DNA of 41,542 bases from an uncultured Bacteroidales bacterium (GCA_900546445.1 URCV01000011.1:1-41542); one strand, 5' to 3'; counted from the stretch's first letter, positions 8,415 to 17,219 are shown. Notes: generated by a model from the sequence alone, not told the origin. Numbers and translations are program-made.

Positions 8415-9278
8415 TTAGTCCTCTTCTTCAGCAGGCTTGTTCCCTTTCTTAAGGGCTTCAACTACCTGACGGACAGCCTGTGAATTACTTGCTGCAGGCT
8501 TAAGGACGAGATAGTTCTCGAACAGGGAGATAGCTTCCGTGTTCTTTTTCAATGCCTGAGCTGCGATACCACCTAAATAATATGCATTAGCCTCGGTAGG
8601 GTCATACGAGATGGCCTGGTTAGCGAACTCGAGAGCCTTAGCGTAGTTCTTAGCGCCACTCGCTGCCTTAGCCTGCTTTACATAAAGGTTAGCAAGCTGA
8701 CGGTTAGCAGCCTTCTCCTGACCATTCTTCGCTGCCAATTCGAGAGCAGCCTTAGCCGCGTCTACATTATTAGTAGAAAGAAGAATCTGTCCCTTGAGGA
8801 GAGCAGCCTTTCCGTTAGCCGGGTCGAGAGCGAGAACGTTATCGAAAGCCTTTACTGCACCGGCGTAATCCTTAGCCTTTACGGCCTTGTTACCCTGCTG
8901 CATATAGAACTGAGGCTTCATCTTGTTGATTTTCTCTACCTCATCGGTAAGTCCCATAGACTCGCACAAGGCAGCTATCTCAGAAAGCTTAGCCACTCCG
9001 CCCTCGTAGTTACCTTCTGCTACCATATCCTTAGCGAGGTCCATTCCCAGCTTAGGGATGTATGTTTCGCAGTCCACTACGATTTCAGCGCCATCGTCAC
9101 CGCACTGCTTGGCGATTTCGTGTGCTTTCTTGAAACTCTCGATAGCGGAGGCCAAATTACCGTTAGAGTAGTAACTCACGGCGTTGTTATAAAAATCGGT
9201 CGCTTGGTTTACGTCTTGTGCACTTGCTACTGCCACTGCAGCAAACAGTGAGCAGACAGAGATTAAAAACTTCTTCAT
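8415..9278 (-). CDS. Exported TPR-repeat protein
   Basis: Starting at the ATG at 9278 (MKKFLISVCSLFAAVAVASAQ) the protein has 287 residues with a cleavable signal peptide of about 20, so it acts in the periplasm or at the outer membrane. At least five TPR-like helix pairs are visible: ATDFYNNAVSYYSNGNLASA, KAVKAKDYAGAVKAFDNVLA, GQILLSTNNVDAAKAALELA, KNYAKALEFANQAISYDPTE and NTEAISLFENYLVLKP. The tail is acidic (KPAEEED). TPR proteins are protein-binding scaffolds, and the partner here is unknown. It is 69 bp downstream of aminopeptidase P, separated by a hairpin, and 2 bp upstream of the U32 gene. Alanine-rich, low-variety codon use suggests good expression. Confidence 0.85.
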   Translation of the reverse strand: MKKFLISVCSLFAAVAVASAQDVNQATDFYNNAVSYYSNGNLASAIESFKKAHEIAKQCGDDGAEIVVDCETYIPKLGMDLAKDMVAEGNYEGGVAKLSEIAALCESMGLTDEVEKINKMKPQFYMQQGNKAVKAKDYAGAVKAFDNVLALDPANGKAALLKGQILLSTNNVDAAKAALELAAKNGQEKAANRQLANLYVKQAKAASGAKNYAKALEFANQAISYDPTEANAYYLGGIAAQALKKNTEAISLFENYLVLKPAASNSQAVRQVVEALKKGNKPAEEED

Positions 9279-9305
9279 ATCTTTATTAAACATTTATTTC
9301 CTATC

Positions 9306-9328
9306 TGTGGTTCGAAACCAGAACCACA
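9306..9328. other. Intercistronic hairpin between pepP and the TPR gene
   Basis: TGTGGTTC (9306-9313) and GAACCACA (9321-9328) form a perfect 8-bp stem with a 7-nt loop. In the transcript direction (minus) no U-run follows, so a classical intrinsic terminator is unlikely. It may partly terminate, or act as an mRNA processing or stability element that separates the TPR-U32 part from the upstream genes. Confidence 0.45.
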
Positions 9329-9347
9329 AAATTATAAAAAATTTAAC

Positions 9348-11111
9348 TTACTTCCTAATCTCGGATGTCTTCTCTTTCAACCACTCGCGAATGTTTTCTT
9401 CAAGAAACGGACCTACACTTTCGTAGACGCGCTGGTTATAGTTGTTTAGCCATTCGATTTCCCACTCGTCGAGAAGCGACAAATCCAGAATGGACGTGTC
9501 GAAATGGCATAGCGTGAGCGGCTCGAACTTCAAAAAATGTCCGAATTCATTTTCTCCGGCATCCGCTATCAAGTAGAGATTCTCGTGTCTTATGCCATAC
9601 AGCCCCTCGCGGTAGATGCCGGGCTCTATGGATGTAATCATCCCCTCGAACAGTCCTGCGGAACTCATATTCTGGCGTATCTGTGCAGGCCCCTCGTGAA
9701 CGCCCAGGAAGTAACCCACTCCGTGGCCCGTTCCGTGACCGAAATCCAGTTTTTCCCTCCACAGAGGCATTCTCGCAGCAGCATCCACCCTGCATCCCGG
9801 AGTTCCGGAAGGGAAGAGTGACGTCGCGAGGTCGATGTGCGACTTGAGCACCAGCGTATATTCCCTACGCTGCATCGGCGAGCACTCTCCGAGCGGGATA
9901 GTGCGCGTGATGTCGGTAGTACCGCTTAAGAATTGGCCACCTGAATCATTAAGATACAAGCCGTAAGGCTCGAGAAGCGGTGCATTCACGTTCGGCGTGT
10001 GGTAATGCGGAAGCGCCGCACCCTTTCCGAAAGCCGAGATGGTCTCGAAACTGTCCTCGACATAGTCTTCTATCTCCCTGCGATATTCGCCGAGACGCAC
10101 GGAAGCATCCCACTCGCTTATCCTGGTGCCGTTTTCCAGACTTTTTTCGAGCCAATAGAAAAACTTTTCCATAGCCACGCCGTCCCGAAGATGACATCGG
10201 CGCATATTGTCTATCTCTACCGGATTCTTCACCGCCTTTCTCTGCTGAATGGGAAGGGAAGCATAATGAGGCTTTACGAGCGACGAGTTCAACTCCACGT
10301 TAAGCGTATCCCTATCTACCCAAACACCTTCCAATGAGCGCAATTCGATGGTCACCTCGTCGTAGGAGAGGCACTGCACGCCTCTTTCCGAGAGATAGGC
10401 CAGAGCCTGCGAAGTTCCCTCGTCCTCTATCGTGTCCCTGATTACGAACCACTTGATATCCTCGAGCCCTACCAGCAGATAGGAAATCACCACCGGAGTA
10501 TAATCGATGTCACCGGCGCGAACGTTAAGCAGCCACGCGATCTCGTCAAGTGACGAAATCAGCACGTACTCCACTCCTTCCTTCGTCATTTCCTCTCGCA
10601 GCCACGCCACCTTCTCCTCCATGCTCTCGCCCGGATTCACACAGAAAATCGGCGTCTGAACTATCCCTGGGCGGTCTTCCCACAGTGGAGACAGCAGGTC
10701 GGGGATGCCCACTACGTTAAAATTGGCCATAAGGGCGCTCTGACTGCTGACCGAAGTGCAGAAAGAATCGATGGCGACATTTACATTTTCCCAGCCCATC
10801 TCTTCGAGAAGCCAATCCTCGATGCTCACGGCACCCGGAATTCTGGTCTTGTGAAGGGAGACTCCCGTTCCTGCCAATTGGGCCTCTGCCTGAATAAAAT
10901 AGCGGCTGTCGGTCCAGAGTCCTGCATCGTCCAATGTGACTACCACGTCGGCTGCCTCGCCGGTAAATCCTGTCAACCATTCGATCTGTTTCCAGCGCAG
11001 TGCCGGATATTCACTGAAATGCGGGTCGGTGCCGTAGATTACGACAGCATCCCAATCTTTCGCGCGCATTAACGAACGCAAGCGCTCTATTCTTTCGAAA
11101 TACTTGTTCAT
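9348..11111 (-). CDS. pepP: Xaa-Pro aminopeptidase (M24B, aminopeptidase P)
   Basis: A 587-residue cytoplasmic metallopeptidase that removes the N-terminal residue from peptides with proline in position 2. It has two N-terminal creatinase-like domains (about 1-290; LRSLMRAKDWDAVVIYGTDPH is typical) and a C-terminal pita-bread domain. Metal ligands are visible: Asp in LNDSGGQFLSGTTDITRT, His in FGHGTGHGVG, Glu in ITSIEPGIY and Glu in GIRHENLYL. A second substrate-binding His is in GVHEGP. The length and three-domain layout match the long eukaryote-like/Bacteroidetes form rather than E. coli PepP (about 440). The start overlaps the DUF3109 stop as ATGA. Confidence 0.93.
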   Translation of the reverse strand: MNKYFERIERLRSLMRAKDWDAVVIYGTDPHFSEYPALRWKQIEWLTGFTGEAADVVVTLDDAGLWTDSRYFIQAEAQLAGTGVSLHKTRIPGAVSIEDWLLEEMGWENVNVAIDSFCTSVSSQSALMANFNVVGIPDLLSPLWEDRPGIVQTPIFCVNPGESMEEKVAWLREEMTKEGVEYVLISSLDEIAWLLNVRAGDIDYTPVVISYLLVGLEDIKWFVIRDTIEDEGTSQALAYLSERGVQCLSYDEVTIELRSLEGVWVDRDTLNVELNSSLVKPHYASLPIQQRKAVKNPVEIDNMRRCHLRDGVAMEKFFYWLEKSLENGTRISEWDASVRLGEYRREIEDYVEDSFETISAFGKGAALPHYHTPNVNAPLLEPYGLYLNDSGGQFLSGTTDITRTIPLGECSPMQRREYTLVLKSHIDLATSLFPSGTPGCRVDAAARMPLWREKLDFGHGTGHGVGYFLGVHEGPAQIRQNMSSAGLFEGMITSIEPGIYREGLYGIRHENLYLIADAGENEFGHFLKFEPLTLCHFDTSILDLSLLDEWEIEWLNNYNQRVYESVGPFLEENIREWLKEKTSEIRK

Positions 11112-11692
11112 AAGCCTAATATGTGTTTGGCTGCAGCGTCGAGGGCCTCGTAGAAATCGCGCCCATACGCTCTGGTCAGCGGCTCTTTCAGGAAACGGTA
11201 CACTCTAATCTTTTCTTCGCGCCCCTTACGGAAAGCATCCTTACAGATATTCCACCTGTGCAGGTTAAGTGCTATCCTGCCCCCGCCCAATTCGGTTACC
11301 CTTATGGGATAGAGACTACAGGAAATAGGCTTTTTCTTATGCGCACACTCTATGGCACATAGACAAGAGCCGTCCGGAAGAAAGTGCGTATAAGCACATT
11401 CGGGAGAGCATTTCATAAGCGGAGTCACTATGTCTCCGTCGCGGTCTATGGTAAAAAAGCCATTTTCCTCGATTGACTCTTTCCCTTCTTCGCTCATAAA
11501 TGCGGAGTACTCTGGATAATCCTCCTCGAGTCCTTCGAGTTCCTCTTCGAGTACAGGAGCTCCGCTATCGCCCTCTACACAGCACACTCCCTTACACTTA
11601 GGGTAGTCACAAGCGAAAAACTCGCTTATCACATCCTCGCTCACGAGAATGTCCCCTATTTCGATAATCGTTCCGAATCTATTGTCTAACAT
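11108..11692 (-). CDS. DUF3109 family cysteine-rich protein
   Basis: From the ATG at 11692 the protein has 194 residues. It belongs to the DUF3109 family, common in Bacteroidetes, whose function is unknown to me. The conserved cysteines occur as CDYPKCKGVCC near residue 32 and, further on, MKCSPECAYTHFLPDGSCLC, then IECAHKKKPISCSLYPIR. This pattern resembles the zinc- or iron-sulfur-binding CxxxCxxCC / CxxHxxKPxxCxxYPI proteins of the YkgJ type. No signal peptide is seen, so it is probably cytoplasmic. Its start shares one base with the M16 stop (TAATG) and its stop overlaps the pepP start, so the three genes are tightly coupled. A longer start at 11746 is rejected because it would lie inside the M16 gene. 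Confidence 0.85.
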   Translation of the reverse strand: MLDNRFGTIIEIGDILVSEDVISEFFACDYPKCKGVCCVEGDSGAPVLEEELEGLEEDYPEYSAFMSEEGKESIEENGFFTIDRDGDIVTPLMKCSPECAYTHFLPDGSCLCAIECAHKKKPISCSLYPIRVTELGGGRIALNLHRWNICKDAFRKGREEKIRVYRFLKEPLTRAYGRDFYEALDAAAKHILGL

Positions 11693-14097
11693 TATTTTAC
11701 TATATACTCTACTATTCCGGCGGAAATAATCTCCTCCAGAATCCACCTCACATCATCTATTACAATCGAATCCAAAATCTTCTTATAGTTCGAAGTTAGG
11801 TCACGACCATTAGAGTAACGGCACACCGCATACTCCATAAGTCCCTGAGGCGAAGACAGAGAAGACTCTATCTGGCGTCGCACTATGTCCTTATAACTGG
11901 CGAATTCCTCGTCGGTTATGACCATATACTGCATCTTGGAGAACTCCTCACGCACTACATTTATGGCCTCCATAGGGTCTTGGACGCTCACCCCTTCCGG
12001 AAGTCCGTCCTGGGCGCAAGGGCGCAGCGTTATGTAGAAGGTAAACCTCTCCACCGGCGCTATGTCCAATCTGCCGCTCACCTGCGAATACATTCCCACA
12101 GGGAAAAGACTCTTCGCGAATTGCCTACGGACAGCTTCCTGTGCCAGCAGGAAGGTAAGATAATCTTCTATCGTCACAGGAATGAGCCCCGTCGCCGCCA
12201 AGTTCACGCTTGGCTCGTCTCCATTCACTATATAGGTAGTACGACCGCTATAGAAATCGTATTGGACCCGTTCGCGAAGGGCATAAGGACCCGAAGTGTC
12301 GAACATACCCAGATATTTGGTCAAGACGGAAAGAAGCTCCGCTTCTCTTATGTTTCCTATGAATATGAACACTCCGTCGCTCATATTCGAGAATCTCTGG
12401 CGATAAAACTCGTTAGAACGTTCCAGAAGTCCGTCCTTTATGTTTCTGGCAGAACTATTCGCGTGATATTCATAAGTAGGACACATTAGGCTGTCCATCA
12501 CGGAATAGATGGCCGGAAGCTGGGTGTCGGAACGCAACCTGCTGCATTCCCTGTAAAATTCGAAAGCCATGTCGTCCGGAGTGCGGTCATAGGCGATTTT
12601 AAGCAATGCCTTCATTACGGTCTCGAGCTCCTCAGACGGAGCCTTTATTCCCAGAACCGTATTTTCGAGAGTTACGTCGCCGTTAATCTCTATGCCCTTC
12701 ATCCGAAGCATCTGGTTGAACTCCTGGCCTTCTATCCCTGCATAGCGGTTTAGATAGAACATATCCGGAAGAAAACGGCTCTCCCCCTGATGAAGGGTAT
12801 TCATCGAAGACGCGCCGCCTCTTAGAGCCAGACAGAAATCGAAGCCGTCGGCATTAGGCAAGTACTTATATACCACCTTGATACCGTTATTGAACATCCA
12901 GTGCTTTCCTCCCGTGAGAGGGTCGGTAGTGGTATTTACCAGCTTTACTCCGCTACGCGCATTCACCTTTAGCGCCGCATTTATGTCCGGATAAGACTGC
13001 CTCTTATATTTGAATTCTTCCTGAAATTCATACTCGCCTCCCAAAAGGGCGGAAGCGTAATTGTTAAAAAGCTCGAGGTCCCTTTTAGCCGAAATCTTTC
13101 TACGGGAGAAGAAGTTCTTAATGGTTTCTTCCGATGCCAAGTTACTACCGGTCAATATGGCCGATATGCACTTGTCCACATAGAAGGAATTAGGTTTGCC
13201 TAATTTAAGTCCGTTCGCGATAATGTCCGGGAGGGCCAGATTCTTCGCGTAGGTAAGCTCCTCGCCGGTGGTGCCGCAATTGGCCAAATCGGCCAAGGCC
13301 TCATTAATTATACCTTGTGCCCTGTCTTCGAATTCGACGTCGAAAAAGACTTTTATCTCGTTCGAGGAGATGTCCATATAGAATGGAATCCGCTCTTCCG
13401 TAAATGCGAGTTTAATTCTGTCGCACAGAATGTTACGGAATTGAAGGAAAAGATACTCCGAAACCAGCGGCACCGCAGTTCCCGCTTGCTCGCGATTAGC
13501 CGTTCCCTGCTGGAATGAGAGCACTACACGTCCCCTGTCGGCGTCGTTCCTGAATACGGAACCATCCTTAGGAATCGAACTCTCATACTCTATGTCGCGA
13601 AGTTTAGGGACCACGAGACTAAGCGTGGAAAACCTGTCCTGAAACTTATTCTTATCGATGTCTCCGCACACGATGACCGTCTGTGGGCCGTCGGAAAGCT
13701 GCATAAAGTCCAGCATCATAAGAAATGTGCTGTCCGCAGTGTACTTATCCTTAACATTTACATCCGGAAAGCGGAAGACCCTGGCGCCGTCATAATAAGA
13801 CACGAATCCGTCTTCGGTGTACGGCACGCCATGGTTCAAAAGGAAATTTTCGGCATTTATATGGTCTAGCTCTTCAAATCCGTTACGGCTCTCCTCGGCA
13901 GAAAAATCACCTATCTGCAGAAGTGCGAAATCCGCGCGGCCGGCCACTGGGGTATTGGCCACGAAATAGTACTCCATCCCATTCGGAAAGGAGCCCGTCA
14001 TTATCTCGTCGGCGCGCTTTAGCTTAGGAATCGACTGTGCGTCTACGCCAATCACCGCCACGAGAAAGAGGCCAAGAGCTATAAACCATCTTTTCAT
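11692..14097 (-). CDS. Exported M16-like (pitrilysin-fold) protein, probably catalytically inactive
   Basis: From the ATG at 14097 the protein has 801 residues. A signal peptide (MKRWFIALGLFLVAVIGVDAQ) directs it out of the cytoplasm. Two pitrilysin-like halves are visible. The first opens with TGSFPNGMEYYFVANTPVAGRADFALLQ. The second opens with HWMFNNGIKVVYKYLPNADG and has CLALRGGASSMN. In active M16 enzymes the first half carries HxxEH. Here the aligned position after the Gly-hydrophobic pair reads EELDH (residues 75-79), so the first His is Glu and the Glu is Asp. Zinc binding and peptidase activity are therefore unlikely, and the protein probably binds or scaffolds. The length is shorter than typical 900+ residue periplasmic M16 proteins. 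The start overlaps the nif3 stop (ATGA). Confidence 0.8.
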   Translation of the reverse strand: MKRWFIALGLFLVAVIGVDAQSIPKLKRADEIMTGSFPNGMEYYFVANTPVAGRADFALLQIGDFSAEESRNGFEELDHINAENFLLNHGVPYTEDGFVSYYDGARVFRFPDVNVKDKYTADSTFLMMLDFMQLSDGPQTVIVCGDIDKNKFQDRFSTLSLVVPKLRDIEYESSIPKDGSVFRNDADRGRVVLSFQQGTANREQAGTAVPLVSEYLFLQFRNILCDRIKLAFTEERIPFYMDISSNEIKVFFDVEFEDRAQGIINEALADLANCGTTGEELTYAKNLALPDIIANGLKLGKPNSFYVDKCISAILTGSNLASEETIKNFFSRRKISAKRDLELFNNYASALLGGEYEFQEEFKYKRQSYPDINAALKVNARSGVKLVNTTTDPLTGGKHWMFNNGIKVVYKYLPNADGFDFCLALRGGASSMNTLHQGESRFLPDMFYLNRYAGIEGQEFNQMLRMKGIEINGDVTLENTVLGIKAPSEELETVMKALLKIAYDRTPDDMAFEFYRECSRLRSDTQLPAIYSVMDSLMCPTYEYHANSSARNIKDGLLERSNEFYRQRFSNMSDGVFIFIGNIREAELLSVLTKYLGMFDTSGPYALRERVQYDFYSGRTTYIVNGDEPSVNLAATGLIPVTIEDYLTFLLAQEAVRRQFAKSLFPVGMYSQVSGRLDIAPVERFTFYITLRPCAQDGLPEGVSVQDPMEAINVVREEFSKMQYMVITDEEFASYKDIVRRQIESSLSSPQGLMEYAVCRYSNGRDLTSNYKKILDSIVIDDVRWILEEIISAGIVEYIVK

Positions 14098-14870
14098 AAT
14101 GTCACGATGGGATTTGTGTTTAACTGAGTAGCCTCCACGCGAACGCCAGGACACTCCCTTTCAAGCATCCTAACGAGCAAATCCACAGTGTACTGCTCAC
14201 TTTCGTAATGTCCCAGACTCACGAGCAGAAGATGCTGCGCATCGAAATAATCGTGGTAATGAATCTCGCCCGTGATAAAGCAATCCACACCCTTCGCCTG
14301 CGCCTCCGAAATAAGGAAAGACCCTGCTCCGCCACAGAGAGCCACCTTTCTAACCTGCTTTCCCTTAGGGTCGGTGCAGCGCAAGGCCTCTACCTTAAAA
14401 ATCGCCTTCAAGTGCTGTAGAAACGCTTCTGCCTCCATGCTTTCGGCCAATTCGCCCACGACTCCGCTTCCCGCATCCTGCCCCGGGATCGGCAGCAACC
14501 ACTCGAGGTTTTTCAGGCCAATCCTTTCGGCAATCTCAAAGTTAACGCCCCCGCGAGCGTTGTCCAGATTAGTGTGAGCGGAATAAAGGGCAATGCCTTT
14601 ACTTATCGCATCACAGACACAGCGCTGCTGAGGCGTTCTATCAGAGACGCATCTCAAAGACTTGAAGAGAAGGGGATGGTGCGACACCACCAAGTTACAT
14701 CCCTTTCGGGCTGCTTCCTCTATTACTTCTTCAGTAATGTCCAGGCACACCAATATGCCCTTCACCTCATCGTTTTCCCTTCCGACTTGAAGTCCGGAAT
14801 TGTCATAAGATTCCTGCAGCCCCAGCGGAGCGGCAGATTCTATGATGTTTTGTATATCTCGCACTGTCAT
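14094..14870 (-). CDS. Nif3-like dinuclear metal centre protein (DUF34/YbgI)
   Basis: A 258-residue protein of the Nif3/YbgI family, which has a dinuclear metal site and an unsettled role; GTP cyclohydrolase I type 2-like activity has been proposed. Metal ligands are recognisable: HH in VVSHHPLLFKSL, and AHTNLDNARGGVNFEIAE with His and Asp near residue 95-100. Near the C-terminus are GEIHYHDYFDAQ and LVSLGHYESEQY with His and Glu. The N-terminus (MTVRDIQNIIESAAPLGLQE) is typical and the length is the short form, without the middle insertion of larger members. It heads the six-gene chain, and a -7 element lies only 7 bases before its ATG. Confidence 0.9.
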   Translation of the reverse strand: MTVRDIQNIIESAAPLGLQESYDNSGLQVGRENDEVKGILVCLDITEEVIEEAARKGCNLVVSHHPLLFKSLRCVSDRTPQQRCVCDAISKGIALYSAHTNLDNARGGVNFEIAERIGLKNLEWLLPIPGQDAGSGVVGELAESMEAEAFLQHLKAIFKVEALRCTDPKGKQVRKVALCGGAGSFLISEAQAKGVDCFITGEIHYHDYFDAQHLLLVSLGHYESEQYTVDLLVRMLERECPGVRVEATQLNTNPIVTL

Positions 14871-14876
14871 ATAGCG

Positions 14877-14884
14877 CGAATATA
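14877..14884 (-). promoter_or_regulatory. -7-like element TATATTCG directly before nif3
   Basis: TATATTCG on the minus strand matches TAnnTTTG with one common change. Only 6 bases separate it from the nif3 ATG, so a transcript started here would have almost no leader. It also lies inside the 26-bp gap after the upstream lipoprotein gene. No -33 TTG is seen at 20 bp. Confidence 0.35.
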
Positions 14885-14896
14885 CAAAATTCTGGC

Positions 14897-16705
14897 CTAC
14901 TCTCCTATTTTTTCAGGGCCACCTCCTATGATGATATCCTGACCCGGAACCACATCCTCGGTAGAGCCTTCGCCGGAAGAAGTCTTTATGATTTTAAGGA
15001 GGGTATGCCTTTGGGTGACTCCTGAAGGTGAAGTGCTATTGCCCAAGAACCAGCCCTCCACTAATACCAGTTGATTCTGATATGAGGTCAAATCCTCTAT
15101 AGGCCATTCCAGAATACCCTGCAGCGACGAGCCTTCTACCTTTACCACCCAATATATACCTTCCTTAACTAGCGTACCCTTATACTTAATGTATTCACAT
15201 TTGTCGATTTCGAAGTTTTGGAAGGCCTCCGAAGATAAAAGATTATAGAAACCGCCATATCCAAAATCCCTTTCCGTATCGTCCAAAACATCTATCGACT
15301 TTATGTTCGATATCTCAGGAAAGTTTCGATATGTTTTCTTTACCGCCGTTACCTTCACCTTGTTACCCAGAACAGGCTTATATGTGGAACCGTTCTCGCC
15401 CAAGTATACATAGACGCAATTCCCCCAATAATCGCTTATGTTCATCACAAATCCTCTGGCATTCACTCCTACGATTATGCCCGTTGCTTCTACCGGGGTG
15501 TTGTCCGGTAGCGCTTTCACAGCCTCGAGATTCTCACAGACAACAGTTTCCGAAGTGGCGAAAAGGGCCTTGCTTTCCTTAGGGAAAAGTTTTATGTTAT
15601 ATTTTCCGTCCTTGGCCAGTCTGAAAGTAGTATAAGAATTGAAAGGCAACTCCGACAACACGTTAGGTTGTACCACATTATTCTGCATATTACCGCCCAT
15701 ATGTAGGTTGAAGGACAAATTGGCCACGAAAACATAGTCGTTCGATGCGCTCATCGTCACGCCGTCCGCTACATAATAACCGTCCGACTCGGTAAGATTA
15801 GCCACTATTCCCCAGCCATTTGACATAGGAGTCAAAAGCGACCATTCGTGCTTTACTTGGTCTTCATATCTGAAAGGAAGAATCGCCCTCATCTCAGAAC
15901 GCGACATAAGTACGTCGGAATCGATGACCTTAGTCATACTTCCTGTCCTGGAATTAATGGTAATGGTTAAGCCTCCCTTGTAATTCTGAGGAGAAAGGAC
16001 TATATAGAAGTCCGTCACGGCAGTCTCGCTTAGACGACGGCCGTCGTCGAAATATGTGATGGAAGGAGATGCCGTAGAATCCCTTCTCATTACCAATGAA
16101 GGCAGACCATCTTCTCCTATGACTACATCTCCGTCTCCGGACATAGGAATGGTCTCGTCATTAGCCTCCACCTTTATGGTTTGGATGAAGGCATCGCCCT
16201 TAAGGCTTATTTTCAGGACGGAAGCCAAATTCTTGAACTCCAGGCGCTCATCCTTACTACGGGCATACATAGGGAAAAGACCGGCATCCACATTCTTCCC
16301 GTCTAAACGAGAATACTGGTTGGAATATATCTTATAGTATACCGATTTTTCCGCTGGGTTGAAAGACCACGCTCCGTATGCGGCGATATATTCTTCGCCC
16401 TTATTGGAACCGGCAAATTTGGCCACCGTGGTGCCGACACCATTTATGATATTACATTTTTCAAACTTACTGACCCCATCGGCGCCGATACTCAATACGC
16501 CTATGATATCCGATTCGTCCCATTTGACCTTATAGACTCCGGACGACACGTCATAGTCGAGATATGTTTTAGTTTCGGGAGCAAGCGATGCCGAAAACAC
16601 CACTGCTGATTCGGCGTTCTCGCTAGGTTTTTCCACCAATCCTTCCATCTGGCAGGAAACCATCATTCCCACTAAGGCGAAGCCGAATAAAAATTGCTTT
16701 TTCAT
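14897..16705 (-). CDS. Surface lipoprotein with fimbrillin-like and OB-fold-like domains
   Basis: A 602-residue lipoprotein (FALVGMMVSCQMEG, lipidated Cys at 19). Residues about 30-290 resemble the N-terminal domains of Bacteroidales fimbrillin-like/Mfa-type lipoproteins: VVFSASLAPETKTYLDYDV, then VKWDESDIIGVLSI. Residues about 400-480 (PVEATGIIVGVNARGFVMNI, VYVYLGENG, VLGNKVKVTAVKK) look like the OB-fold/DUF5689-type domain found in similar surface proteins. The function is probably surface binding or adhesion, and the ligand is unknown. The C-terminus (GEGSTEDVVPGQDIIIGGG) shares a motif with the end of the neighbouring BACON lipoprotein. It lies 22 bp behind that gene in the same operon. 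The start is fixed by the signal peptide. Confidence 0.7.
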   Translation of the reverse strand: MKKQFLFGFALVGMMVSCQMEGLVEKPSENAESAVVFSASLAPETKTYLDYDVSSGVYKVKWDESDIIGVLSIGADGVSKFEKCNIINGVGTTVAKFAGSNKGEEYIAAYGAWSFNPAEKSVYYKIYSNQYSRLDGKNVDAGLFPMYARSKDERLEFKNLASVLKISLKGDAFIQTIKVEANDETIPMSGDGDVVIGEDGLPSLVMRRDSTASPSITYFDDGRRLSETAVTDFYIVLSPQNYKGGLTITINSRTGSMTKVIDSDVLMSRSEMRAILPFRYEDQVKHEWSLLTPMSNGWGIVANLTESDGYYVADGVTMSASNDYVFVANLSFNLHMGGNMQNNVVQPNVLSELPFNSYTTFRLAKDGKYNIKLFPKESKALFATSETVVCENLEAVKALPDNTPVEATGIIVGVNARGFVMNISDYWGNCVYVYLGENGSTYKPVLGNKVKVTAVKKTYRNFPEISNIKSIDVLDDTERDFGYGGFYNLLSSEAFQNFEIDKCEYIKYKGTLVKEGIYWVVKVEGSSLQGILEWPIEDLTSYQNQLVLVEGWFLGNSTSPSGVTQRHTLLKIIKTSSGEGSTEDVVPGQDIIIGGGPEKIGE

Positions 16706-16727
16706 AATGATAATAATTTAAAGTGGT

Positions 16728-17189
16728 TTAAATCGATAGACCGGGAATTACATCCTCGGTTCCTGAAGACAAGTCAGAATCGCCGCCTACCGGAGGATCT
16801 ATGTCTCCCGGAGCTCCTTCCTGACTGACAATTAGAGTAATGTCGTTATTCTCAAATTCCAGTTCCACCTCTGCCTGACGTTTTTTTGTATCCGGATTAG
16901 GCAGAACCTTTATCTTAAGCGTGGTTATCTCTTCCGATTTCTCTCCACCGGTCTTGTCAAAAGTGATGAATTGGGCATTACAAGAAACTTTCCACGAGGT
17001 TAGAGGAACAAACGACACTTCAACTTCACCTCCCATAAAAGGGACGTTAAATTCCGTTTGAGGTAAAATCACTTCCGGAAGCTCCTGTCCAGGCCCTCCC
17101 GGAGTAACACCATCACAAGACGACACTACGAATAGAATCGCTGCCATAAGAATGGTGGCTGACCATTTATGCGTGTGGTTCCGTGACAT
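16728..17189 (-). CDS. BACON-domain lipoprotein
   Basis: From the ATG at 17189 the protein has 153 residues. A signal sequence ending LFVVSSC marks it as a lipoprotein. It carries a single BACON-type immunoglobulin-like domain (about 45-135). LPQTEFNVPFMGGEVEVSFV leads in, TSWKVSCNAQFITFDK is the characteristic W-containing strand, and KVLPNPDTKKRQAEVELEF with ITLIVSQEGAPG is the usual ending. BACON domains are thought to bind carbohydrate or mucin or to act as spacers. The acidic tail ends SSGTEDVIPGLSI, like the downstream lipoprotein. A TTG frame start at 17216 is rejected. The gene has its own promoter at 17220-17248, just past the EF-G2 terminator. Confidence 0.75.
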   Translation of the reverse strand: MSRNHTHKWSATILMAAILFVVSSCDGVTPGGPGQELPEVILPQTEFNVPFMGGEVEVSFVPLTSWKVSCNAQFITFDKTGGEKSEEITTLKIKVLPNPDTKKRQAEVELEFENNDITLIVSQEGAPGDIDPPVGGDSDLSSGTEDVIPGLSI

Positions 17190-17219
17190 AATAGTTAAAT
17201 CTTTAAGTGTTATCAATCA

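Noticed and set aside
9306..9328. Hairpin as a rho-independent terminator
   Set aside because: No U-run follows the stem in the direction of transcription; listed only as an intercistronic hairpin.
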